Positions 16,236 through 23,349 of a DNA stretch of 33,995 nucleotides are shown here, piece after piece. This stretch comes from Flavobacteriales bacterium (GTDB taxonomy: Bacteria > Bacteroidota > Bacteroidia > Flavobacteriales > BACL11): positions 63,108-97,102 of the forward strand of contig NZWX01000041.1 in assembly GCA_002697625.1 (NCBI GenBank), given 5' to 3'. Under the pieces are notes generated by a model, which saw only the letters and a list, made by a program, of their open reading frames with translations, did not search any database and was not told where the DNA came from. Every line of letters starts with the position of its first letter. Positions within the stretch are counted from its first letter, which is position 1. Position numbers and translations under genes: made by a program.

Positions 16236-16667
16236 TTAACAACAAGATATTTTTTTTACTCTTCTTTCGTGTCTTCCTCCCTCAAACTCAGTTGAAAGAA
16301 AAGATTTTACAATCCCAATAACCTCTTTCCAACTTAAATGTCGAGCAGGCATAGTTAAAACATTTGCATTGTTATGAAGTCTAGATTGTTCTGCTATATG
16401 ATTATTCCAACATAAAGCGGCTCTAATTCCCTGGTGTTTATTTGCTGACATATTTATTCCGTTTCCTGTTCCACAAAATTGTATTCCTAAATTGTTTTCT
16501 CCTTTTTCAATACTTTCCGCAAGTTGATGTGCAAAATCAGGATAGTCTACACTTTCTAAAGAAAAACAACCAAAATCTGATACATCATATTTTTTAGTTT
16601 CTAAAAAAAATTTTAATTTTTCTTTATACTCAAACCCGGCATGATCACAAGCTAATCCTATTTTCAT
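16236..16667 (-). CDS. rpiB: Ribose-5-phosphate isomerase B
   Basis: RpiB (143 residues, cytoplasmic) interconverts ribose 5-phosphate and ribulose 5-phosphate in the pentose phosphate pathway. Family residues are intact: Asp8-His9 in ACDHAGFEYK, catalytic Cys65 in FCGTGNGI, and His98 in RLHNNANVL. GGRHERRVKKI closes the fold. The length is standard. The product ends in Cys-Cys, which I do not regard as meaningful. It lies 14 bp upstream of the M28 peptidase gene and probably shares its transcript. A TACTTTTG promoter box lies 44 bp upstream. Confidence 0.95.
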   Translation of the reverse strand: MKIGLACDHAGFEYKEKLKFFLETKKYDVSDFGCFSLESVDYPDFAHQLAESIEKGENNLGIQFCGTGNGINMSANKHQGIRAALCWNNHIAEQSRLHNNANVLTMPARHLSWKEVIGIVKSFLSTEFEGGRHERRVKKISCC

Positions 16668-17156
16668 TATAATATATTTTAGTGTTAATATTTTTTCGTG
16701 CTCTAATGTACAAAAGTAAGGACTTATTAATAATTTATGTTTTGTTTTTGTTTATAACTTTTTAACTAAAAAACATAACTATTTTTTTTTATATTTTTAA
16801 ATTTTACAAGCAATTTATAGTCTATTATTGTCAAGTAATTTTACTTTTTTTTCTTATTGATTTTTTAACTCTGTTATTAACAAATTTAATCCTTAAAATT
16901 AATATTTTTTATTAAGTTTTTTTGTTTATTTCAATATTAACAGTCTAGTGTTTTTTGTTAGTAAATTATATAAATCACTAAAATTCAACATCTAAAAATT
17001 AACATTTTTTTTTCTCAAAGTTAAAATCTATTAAAAATTTATAAATACAAATCTTTATTTAAATTATTTTCAACTGTATTAACAGACATTATTATTATTC
17101 TTTATTTATTTTAATTTTTTTAAAACCTAAAAATAATATATATAGTCTTAATAACT
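16668..17156. other. 489-bp very AT-rich intergenic region between rnr and rpiB
   Basis: No open reading frame of note is seen on either strand. The sequence is dominated by A and T runs, and ATTAACA recurs about four times between 16873 and 17085. It holds the rpiB promoter at its left end and must contain the rnr 3' end, but no GC-rich terminator hairpin is visible. I found no TTATCCACA-type DnaA box and no convincing dif site. It lies where strand composition appears to change (see findings). Confidence 0.6.
16711..16718 (-). promoter_or_regulatory. Possible rpiB promoter -7 box
   Basis: The minus strand reads TACTTTTG (16718-16711), a perfect TAnnTTTG match, 43 nt before the rpiB ATG. 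No TTG occurs at the -33 distance. Confidence 0.4.
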
Positions 17157-19289
17157 TTATACTAAAACAAAATCAATTTGTTTTTTATATAAGTCAGTAT
17201 TTTTAATTTTAATTTTTACCTTATCTCCTAATTGGAATTTTTTATTAGTAGATTTTCCTTTAATGGAATAAGTTTTTTTGTCTAATAAAAAAAAATCTCC
17301 TTTTATATTATTAATTCTTACTAATCCTTCACATTTATTTTTTTCTAATTCTATATAAATTCCCCATTCTGTTACTCCAGAAATAATACCATTAAAAATT
17401 TCACCAACTTTATCTTTTAAAAATTTTGTTTGCATGTATTTTATAGAATCTCTTTCTGCCATGGATGCATCTTTTTCTTTTTCAGAAGTATATTTACAAA
17501 TGTTTTCTATTTTATTTTGAGAAACAGATTTTTTTCCATTCAAATATTTTTCTAGTAACCGATGTATAATTAAATCAGGATACCTTCTTATAGGAGATGT
17601 AAAATGAGAATAATAATCAAAATTTAAACCATAATGACCAATATTATTTGTAGAATAAATTGCTTTACTCATACTTCTAATAGTTAAAGTTTCAATCAAA
17701 TTACTTTCTGGTTTACCTTTTACATTTTTAAGAATAGTATTTAATGAAGAAGAAAGATTTTTTGTTGAAGTTTGGTTAATTGAATAACCAAATTTTTTAA
17801 TAATATTATTTAATGAGTTAATTTTATCTTCATCTGGTTTATCATGTACTCGATAGATAAAAGTTCTTTGTTTTTCTCCTTTTTTTATAAACCCTATTTC
17901 TTTTGCAACTATTTTATTAGCAATTAACATAAACTCTTCAATAAGATGATTAGTATCTATTGTTTCTTTAAAAAAAACATCAATAGGATTATTATCCTTA
18001 TCAAGGATAAACTTTACTTCTTGTCTATCAAAATTTATAGATCCTGAAGAAAATCTATTTTTTCTAAAAATTTTAGATATTTTATTTAAAATTAATAATT
18101 CTTCTGAAAACATACCAATTTTATTATCAATAATATCCTGAGCTTCTTGGTATGTAAACCTTTTATTAGAATGTATTATTGTTTTTTTTATTTGATGAGA
18201 TAATATTTCTGATTTTTCACTAATTTCAATAATTACCGAATAACACAACCGATCTACTCCTGATTTTAAAGAACAAATTTGGTTTGATAAAATTTCTGGT
18301 AACATAGGAACTACCCTATCTACTAAATAAACAGATGTAGATCTTTCAGCAGCTTCAACATCTATAATACTATTTTCTTTTACATAATAACTAACATCTG
18401 CTATATGTATTCCAACTTCCCAATTTCCATTTTTAAGTTTTTTAACAGACAACGCATCATCATAATCTTTAGCGTCTACTGGATCAATTGTAAATGTAGG
18501 AGTTTTTCTAAAATCAACTCTATTTTTAATTTCTGACGTTGGTATTTTTAAAGGAATTTTTTCAGCTTCTTTTTCTACATATTTAGGAAATTCAGGATTT
18601 AAATTATATTGGTATAAAATAGAATGTATTTCTGTATTATGTTCATTTGGATTACCTATAACTTTGATTATTTTACCTACAGGGTTTTTTTGAGATTCAT
18701 CCCATTTTACAACTTTCACTAATACTTTTTTACCTATAACTAAAGGATTTAATTGAGATTTTGGTATAAAAACATCAAAAGGAATAGATTTATCAGGAAT
18801 TAAAAAACCAAAACCATTAACTTCTTCTAATAACCCAACAAAAGTATCTTGTTTTCTTTCTATTACTTTTAATACTTCTCCTTGTAATTTTCCTCTTTTT
18901 TTAGGAAATACCAAAACTTCTACAACATCATTTTTTAATGAAAAGAAACTATATTCATTAAGAATAAAAACTTCTTCCTCTATACCTTCTACATCAATAT
19001 AAATACCAGAATTTACCGAAGTATTAACCACCCCAATTACTTTGTGTGCAGACTGTATTAATTTGAAAGTTCCTTTTTTTTCTTCTCTCAAAACACCTGA
19101 TTTTGATAATGAAATCATAACTTCATTTAAAAGAATTTTTACTCCCAATTCTTTTATTTTTAATATTTTAGAAACCTGTTTGTAGTTGAGTTGTTTTAAG
19201 GGGTTTTCTTTAAATATAGAAAGAACCAAACCTTCAAGTTGTTTTTTTGTAAATCCTTTATTTTTTCTCTTTTTTCGTTTTTTATTCAT
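17157..19289 (-). CDS. rnr: Ribonuclease R
   Basis: RNase R (710 residues) is a processive 3'-to-5' exoribonuclease that degrades structured RNA, for example in rRNA and tRNA quality control. Domains in order: a basic N terminus with a winged-helix-like segment (about 15-78), two cold-shock-type OB folds (about 83-145 and 150-215), the RNB catalytic domain (about 255-580) and an S1 domain (about 625-710). Magnesium ligands lie in TIDPVDAKDYDDAL (Asp269, Asp275, Asp277, Asp278). HFTSPIRRYPDLIIHR marks the end of RNB. It lacks the long lysine-rich tail of the 813-residue E. coli enzyme, which is usual for Bacteroidota. Confidence 0.95.
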   Translation of the reverse strand: MNKKRKKRKNKGFTKKQLEGLVLSIFKENPLKQLNYKQVSKILKIKELGVKILLNEVMISLSKSGVLREEKKGTFKLIQSAHKVIGVVNTSVNSGIYIDVEGIEEEVFILNEYSFFSLKNDVVEVLVFPKKRGKLQGEVLKVIERKQDTFVGLLEEVNGFGFLIPDKSIPFDVFIPKSQLNPLVIGKKVLVKVVKWDESQKNPVGKIIKVIGNPNEHNTEIHSILYQYNLNPEFPKYVEKEAEKIPLKIPTSEIKNRVDFRKTPTFTIDPVDAKDYDDALSVKKLKNGNWEVGIHIADVSYYVKENSIIDVEAAERSTSVYLVDRVVPMLPEILSNQICSLKSGVDRLCYSVIIEISEKSEILSHQIKKTIIHSNKRFTYQEAQDIIDNKIGMFSEELLILNKISKIFRKNRFSSGSINFDRQEVKFILDKDNNPIDVFFKETIDTNHLIEEFMLIANKIVAKEIGFIKKGEKQRTFIYRVHDKPDEDKINSLNNIIKKFGYSINQTSTKNLSSSLNTILKNVKGKPESNLIETLTIRSMSKAIYSTNNIGHYGLNFDYYSHFTSPIRRYPDLIIHRLLEKYLNGKKSVSQNKIENICKYTSEKEKDASMAERDSIKYMQTKFLKDKVGEIFNGIISGVTEWGIYIELEKNKCEGLVRINNIKGDFFLLDKKTYSIKGKSTNKKFQLGDKVKIKIKNTDLYKKQIDFVLV

Positions 19290-19333
19290 TATTTTAAATA
19301 ATATTGCTAAATTAAATTTCTTTTATCGTCATT

Positions 19334-19564
19334 ATGCATAAAAAAAGTATTTTCATTTTATTGTTATTCACAATTATAGTTAGTTCTTGTAGATTTAAAA
19401 AAGAAGTTTCTTGTCCATCTTTTGATATAGAACAACCAGAGGCTGAAAAAAAGAAAAAAAAATCAAAATACAGTATAGTAATTTTAAAAGATGGAAAAAG
19501 GATAAACAGTAAAAAAAGAAGAAACAAATCTAAAAACAAGCTTTTTAGGAAAAAAATGTATTAA
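19334..19564 (+). CDS. Small basic lipoprotein, function unknown
   Basis: This 76-residue predicted lipoprotein begins with a signal peptide ending in FTIIVSSC, with Cys19 as the lipidation site. The mature part is very rich in lysine and arginine (KKKKKSKYS, then KDGKRINSKKRRNKSKNK), so it could bind DNA, lipopolysaccharide or other polyanions, but there is no recognisable domain. It starts 44 bp from the divergent rnr gene and ends 52 bp before the propeller gene, on the same strand. The lipobox and correct start make a real gene likely; the role is unknown. Confidence 0.6.
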   Translation: MHKKSIFILLLFTIIVSSCRFKKEVSCPSFDIEQPEAEKKKKKSKYSIVILKDGKRINSKKRRNKSKNKLFRKKMY

Positions 19565-19616
19565 AAAATGTAACAAAAAACAACAGTCAGTGTAAGTACT
19601 AATATATACGATTATT

Positions 19617-20825
19617 ATGAAGAAAAAACTTACAACACTATTGTCTCTTATTACTTTTTGTCTTTATCCACAGTCCGAAAACTGGAAAATATATAATAAT
19701 TTAAACTCTCCCCTGCCAAACAATAAAATAACATCAACAACTATAGATAATGAAGGAAAGATATTTTTCGGTACACATAATGGTCTTGTTGTTTATGATG
19801 GAGAGACGTGGAAAAACTATAATGAAAAAAACAGCTTAATTAGTTCTAATAAAATATTAGATATTTCTGTCGATAATTTCAACAATAAATGGATAGGCAC
19901 CCCATTGGGATTGGTGATATATAAAGAGGGTGTGTTTAAGACAATCAACACCCAAAACAGTAAGTTTCCGTCAGACAAAATACGAAAAATAATAATAAAA
20001 GGAAGTAAAAAGTACTTAGCAACAGCAAAAGGAATTGTAATAATTTCTTTAAAAGACACAATAATAATAAATAAACAAACAAACAGCCTTCCAGACGAAA
20101 ACATTATAACGTTAGAATTAGACAATAGGGAAAACATCTGGCTTGGAACAAATTCCGGTCTAATTTACTACAACAAAAAGGAATTAAAATTTTTTAATAA
20201 AGAAAATTCAAAATTACCAGACAACCACATTTGGAGACTGCAAACAGACAAGGAAACGGTTTGGGTAGGAACAAAAAAAGGGTTGGTAAAAATATCAGAT
20301 ACAGACTGGCAGGTTTTTACAAAGAAAAACAGTGGCCTACCGTCAAACATCATCACCGACATTACTAAAGATGAATATAATAGAATCTGGGTAGGAACAA
20401 CCAGAGGGGTTGTTACTTACAATGGATACGAGTGGAAAAACTATAAAACAAAGAAAAACCTAAAAACAATATTTAGTATTTATATTGACAAAAACGACAA
20501 TAAATGGTTAAGCACAGAGAAAGCTCTTATTGTATTAAATGAACAAGGGGTGTCTGTTTTAAATAACAAGAAACCAAACAAACCATCATATTTCAATGTG
20601 TTAGACAACACCAAAATAGAGTATTTCCTTCCTCAATCGTCTAATGTAGAAATAAAGATATATAACAATCAAGGAGAGTTGGTAGACGTAATTTTAGAGG
20701 AGAAAATGTTAAAAGGAAAGCATCATTTTTATTACAACACAGACAGTTTAACTACCGGATCTTATTTATGTAGGTTTAAAACAAAAAAACTATCATTAAC
20801 AAAAAAACTAATTGTTATGAAATAA
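19617..20825 (+). CDS. Secreted seven-blade propeller protein with T9SS C-terminal sorting domain
   Basis: This 402-residue protein has a signal peptide (MKKKLTTLLSLITFCLYP), then seven repeats of about 41-43 residues (about 20-320). Each repeat reads roughly NS-LP-N-I-I--D-----WIGT--GL---, the repeat of two-component-regulator propeller domains. The last 65 residues (NVEIKIYNNQGELV to LTKKLIVMK) are a typical type A T9SS sorting domain. Normally such repeats form the sensor half of hybrid histidine kinases, often as 14 blades; here there is no membrane helix, kinase or DNA-binding part. A surface-bound or released binding protein is likely; the ligand is unknown. A strong hairpin terminator follows. 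Confidence 0.88.
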   Translation: MKKKLTTLLSLITFCLYPQSENWKIYNNLNSPLPNNKITSTTIDNEGKIFFGTHNGLVVYDGETWKNYNEKNSLISSNKILDISVDNFNNKWIGTPLGLVIYKEGVFKTINTQNSKFPSDKIRKIIIKGSKKYLATAKGIVIISLKDTIIINKQTNSLPDENIITLELDNRENIWLGTNSGLIYYNKKELKFFNKENSKLPDNHIWRLQTDKETVWVGTKKGLVKISDTDWQVFTKKNSGLPSNIITDITKDEYNRIWVGTTRGVVTYNGYEWKNYKTKKNLKTIFSIYIDKNDNKWLSTEKALIVLNEQGVSVLNNKKPNKPSYFNVLDNTKIEYFLPQSSNVEIKIYNNQGELVDVILEEKMLKGKHHFYYNTDSLTTGSYLCRFKTKKLSLTKKLIVMK

Positions 20826-20845
20826 AAAGAAATTTGGTTAATACG

Positions 20846-20873
20846 AAAAAAGCCGGATATAACCGGCTTTTTT
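20846..20873. terminator. Bidirectional intrinsic terminator
   Basis: AAAAAAGCCGG (20846-20856) pairs perfectly with CCGGCTTTTTT (20863-20873) around a 6-base loop. It has a T-run in either direction, so it can end both the propeller transcript (plus) and the tRNA-Asn transcript (minus). Confidence 0.92.
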
Positions 20874-20876
20874 ATG

Positions 20877-20950
20877 CTCCCCCTCTAGGACTCGAACCTA
20901 GGACCCTCTGATTAACAGTCAGATGCTCTAACCAGCTGAGCTAAGGAGGA
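20877..20950 (-). tRNA. tRNA-Asn (anticodon GTT)
   Basis: The minus strand folds as a full 74-nt cloverleaf. The acceptor stem TCCTCCT/AGGGGGA has one G-U pair. The D arm is in TAGCTCAGCTGGTTAGAGC, the anticodon loop is CTGTTAATC with GTT at 20916-20914, and the T loop is GGTTCGAGTCC-like. Discriminator base G is at 20877. The 3' CCA is not encoded (GCAT follows), so it must be added by CCA-adding enzyme. Confidence 0.97.
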
Positions 20951-20970
20951 ATTTCTTCAAAATTTGTCCG

Positions 20971-21001
20971 CAATATTAAGACTAATCATTTAATTAAACA
21001 A
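20971..21001 (-). promoter_or_regulatory. Probable promoter of tRNA-Asn
   Basis: On the minus strand TTG (21001-20999) is followed after 20 bp by TAATATTG (20978-20971), one mismatch from TAnnTTTG. The tRNA 5' end lies 21 nt beyond the box. It is back-to-back with the PfkB-kinase promoter box. Confidence 0.5.
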
Positions 21002-21009
21002 TATATTTG
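21002..21009 (+). promoter_or_regulatory. Probable promoter -7 box of the PfkB-family kinase gene
   Basis: TATATTTG is an exact TAnnTTTG match, 11 nt before the ATG at 21021 and separated from it by an A-run, so the leader is very short. No clear TTG is present upstream. Confidence 0.5.
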
Positions 21010-21020
21010 TAAAAAAAAAA

Positions 21021-21947
21021 ATGAGTATTTTAATAGTAGGAACCGTAGCTTTTGACGCTATAGAAACTCCTTTTGGTAAAACAGAAAAAATTATTGGAGG
21101 AGCGGCAACATATATAAGTCTTTCGTCTTCTTTTTTCACAAAAAACCTTAATCTTGTATCTGTTGTTGGAGAAGATTTTCCAGAAACAGCAATTGAAATG
21201 TTAAAAACACACAATGTGTGCACCAAAGGCCTTCAAATTAAATCAGGAGAAAAAACTTTTTTTTGGTCTGGAAAATACCATGATGACATGAACACCAGGG
21301 ATACTCTAGACACCCAACTAAACGTTTTGGAAAACTTTGACCCAACGGTTCCTCAAGAATACCAAAACTCAAATTACTTAATGTTGGGAAACCTAATGCC
21401 TTCTGTACAAAAAAAAGTGTTAGACCAAATGAAAAAAAGACCAAAACTAGTCGTTTTAGACACAATGAACTTTTGGATGGACCATTTTTTAGAAGACTTA
21501 AAGGAATCGTTAAAACAAGTAGACGTTTTAACCATTAACGACGAAGAAGCTCGCCAGCTGTCAGGAGAACACTCTTTAGTGAAATCTGCAAAACTAATCT
21601 TAGAGATGGGTCCCAAATACTTGATAATTAAAAAAGGAGAGCACGGAGCATTGCTTTTTAATCATAATGAGGTGTTTTTTGCACCCGCCTTACCGATAGA
21701 CGACGTTTTAGACCCAACTGGAGCGGGAGATTCTTTCGCGGGAGGATTTATAGGGTACTTAGAAAAAACAGAAGATATTTCTTTTGAAAACATGAAACGA
21801 GCTGTAATTCATGGTTCTGCTATGGCGTCATTTTGTGTGGAAAAATTCGGGACACAAAGACTAGAAGAATTATCATATGAAGATGTAGAGGCAAGGTTGA
21901 AGCAATTTATAGACTTAGTTAGGTTTGATATTTCGTTAGAAAACTAA
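21021..21947 (+). CDS. PfkB-family sugar/nucleoside kinase
   Basis: This 308-residue cytoplasmic kinase belongs to the ribokinase/PfkB family. It has the N-terminal substrate-side motif GGAATYISLS (about 32-41) and the C-terminal signature DPTGAGDSFAGGF, with catalytic Asp237. The substrate cannot be read from sequence. The opening SILIVGTVAFDAIETPFG is shared by a subgroup widespread in Bacteroidota and annotated only as sugar kinase; ribose, fructose or adenosine are possible. Its stop codon overlaps the convergent rnhA stop by 4 bp (CTAA). It has its own promoter, divergent from the tRNA-Asn gene. Confidence 0.9.
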   Translation: MSILIVGTVAFDAIETPFGKTEKIIGGAATYISLSSSFFTKNLNLVSVVGEDFPETAIEMLKTHNVCTKGLQIKSGEKTFFWSGKYHDDMNTRDTLDTQLNVLENFDPTVPQEYQNSNYLMLGNLMPSVQKKVLDQMKKRPKLVVLDTMNFWMDHFLEDLKESLKQVDVLTINDEEARQLSGEHSLVKSAKLILEMGPKYLIIKKGEHGALLFNHNEVFFAPALPIDDVLDPTGAGDSFAGGFIGYLEKTEDISFENMKRAVIHGSAMASFCVEKFGTQRLEELSYEDVEARLKQFIDLVRFDISLEN

Positions 21948-22420
21948 AAAAGTTCATTTTTTTTCCCAACATTGTTTTCGTACCAAACATCCTTTTTAAG
22001 GCTGTCCGACTCAGCGGCGGCAACAGCTAACTGATCACACCTTTCATTTTCTTTTACATCAGCGTGGCCCTTTACCCAAATAAAACGAACAGAATGTTTT
22101 CGATACGATTTTAAAAATCGAATCCATAAATCAGGGTTTTTCTTTTTTGTAAAGTTCTTTTTTTCCCAACCAAAAACCCATTTTTTTTCAACCGCATCAA
22201 CAACATATTTTGAATCAGAATATACAACCACCTCCACCCCGTCTTTTTTTAAATTTTCCAGAGCAATAATTACACTTAAAAGCTCCATTCGATTATTGGT
22301 GGTAAGCTCAAATCCTGCAGAAATCTCTTTTCTGTGAGAACCAAACATCATTACAACTCCATATCCCCCATTTCCAGGATTTCCTTTTGCAGCCCCGTCT
22401 GTATAAACAACAACACTCAT
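21944..22420 (-). CDS. rnhA: Ribonuclease HI
   Basis: RNase HI (158 residues) cuts the RNA strand of RNA-DNA hybrids, removing R-loops and replication primers. All four acidic catalytic residues are visible: Asp8 in YTDGAAKGNPG, Glu46 in NNRMELL, Asp69 in VYSDSKYV and Asp129 in NERCDQLA, together with His119 in VKGHADV. The handle region (KKWVFGWEKKNFTKKKNPDLW) is present, as in the E. coli enzyme. The ATG overlaps the purN stop by one base (TAATG), so the two genes are translationally linked. The 3' end overlaps the convergent kinase gene by 4 bp. Confidence 0.96.
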   Translation of the reverse strand: MSVVVYTDGAAKGNPGNGGYGVVMMFGSHRKEISAGFELTTNNRMELLSVIIALENLKKDGVEVVVYSDSKYVVDAVEKKWVFGWEKKNFTKKKNPDLWIRFLKSYRKHSVRFIWVKGHADVKENERCDQLAVAAAESDSLKKDVWYENNVGKKNELF

Positions 22421-22986
22421 TATTTTAAAACAACGTTTTTAATTATTTTAGGATAAAACCTTTGTTCCAGTTTAGAGATTTTTTGCGATAAACTTTTGAC
22501 GGTTTCGTTTTTTTCAACATCACACACCTCTTGATGAATAATATTGCCCTCATCATAATTGTTGTTGACATAATGAAAGGTTACTCCAGTTTCCTTTTCA
22601 TTATGGTCTAACACAGACTTATGTACAAAATCACCATACATACCCTTCCCTCCGTGTTTTGGAAGAAGAGACGGGTGAAGGTTTATTATTTTGTTTTCAT
22701 ACAAACGGACAAGTTTTGAGGGGATTTTTAATAAAAACCCAGCCAACACAATAAAATCTACAGAAAATTTAGAAAGAGAGTTTTCCAAAAGAGGCGTATT
22801 GTTCATTTCTTTTTTTGAAAAAACTAAAGAAGGAACACCATATGGTTTTATTCGATTTAACACCCCCGACGTTTTTTTGTTTGAGCAGACTAATACAACC
22901 CTTATTTCTTCAGACCGATTAAAAAAACGACAAATATTTTCAGTGTTAGTGCCGTTTCCAGAGGCAAAAATTGCAATTCTTTTCAT
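22420..22986 (-). CDS. purN: Phosphoribosylglycinamide formyltransferase
   Basis: PurN (188 residues) transfers a formyl group from 10-formyl-tetrahydrofolate to GAR in purine synthesis. Catalytic Asn102 and His104 lie in INLHPSLLPKHGGKGMYG, and Asp145 in YDEGNII, matching the Asn-His-Asp set of E. coli PurN. The phosphate loop ASGNGTN is at residues 8-14. I set the start at ATG 22986 (MKRIAIFASG), because the family begins there and a promoter box lies directly upstream. A Met 11 codons earlier would fall inside that promoter. rnhA follows with a 1-base overlap. Confidence 0.95.
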   Translation of the reverse strand: MKRIAIFASGNGTNTENICRFFNRSEEIRVVLVCSNKKTSGVLNRIKPYGVPSLVFSKKEMNNTPLLENSLSKFSVDFIVLAGFLLKIPSKLVRLYENKIINLHPSLLPKHGGKGMYGDFVHKSVLDHNEKETGVTFHYVNNNYDEGNIIHQEVCDVEKNETVKSLSQKISKLEQRFYPKIIKNVVLK

Positions 22987-22990
22987 GTTG

Positions 22991-23020
22991 CAAAAATAAT
23001 TATTTAGCTTAATAAACAAA
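22991..23020 (-). promoter_or_regulatory. purN promoter abutting the start codon
   Basis: On the minus strand TTTG (23020-23017) is followed after 18 bp by TATTTTTG (22998-22991), a full Bacteroidota promoter. The purN ATG begins only 5 nt after the box, so transcription should start at or within a few bases of the start codon. A leaderless mRNA is possible. Confidence 0.65.
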
Positions 23021-23107
23021 GAAATGTTAAAACAGAAAAACAGAAAACTTGTGAGTTATATAATTAATGTATTTATTTGCATATTATTAATTTTAAAATA
23101 AAAAAAA

Positions 23108-23338
23108 ATGTCAGATGTAACTACCAAAGTAAAAGCAATCATAGTTGACAAGCTGGGTGTTGACGAGTCAGAAGTAACCCCAACAGCTAGTTTTACAGAT
23201 GATTTAGGAGCAGATTCTTTAGATACAGTAGAACTTATTATGGAGTTTGAAAAAGAATTTGACATTCAAATTCCAGACGACAAAGCAGAAAAAATCACAA
23301 CAGTAGGAGACGCTGTTTCTTTTATTGAGACCTCTTAA
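23108..23338 (+). CDS. acpP: Acyl carrier protein
   Basis: ACP (76 residues, strongly acidic) carries growing acyl chains in type II fatty acid synthesis. The 4'-phosphopantetheine site is Ser37 in the classic [12 protein letters not shown] motif. The length and acidic helices ([14 protein letters not shown] region, about 50-60) are standard. It is the first gene of the acpP-fabF-rnc cluster, and fabF begins 11 bp after its stop. The 121-bp gap to divergent purN must hold its promoter. A degenerate TTTATTTG near 23080 could be the -7 box, but the match is poor. Confidence 0.97.
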   Translation: MSDVTTKVKAIIVDKLGVDESEVTPTASFTDDLGADSLDTVELIMEFEKEFDIQIPDDKAEKITTVGDAVSFIETS

Positions 23339-23349
23339 TTACCAACAAA

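Noticed and set aside
16668..17156. AT-rich gap as oriC
   Set aside because: No DnaA boxes of the TTATCCACA type were found, dnaA or dnaN are not near, and the composition switch has the polarity of a terminus. The repeated ATTAACA may be chance in such AT-rich DNA.
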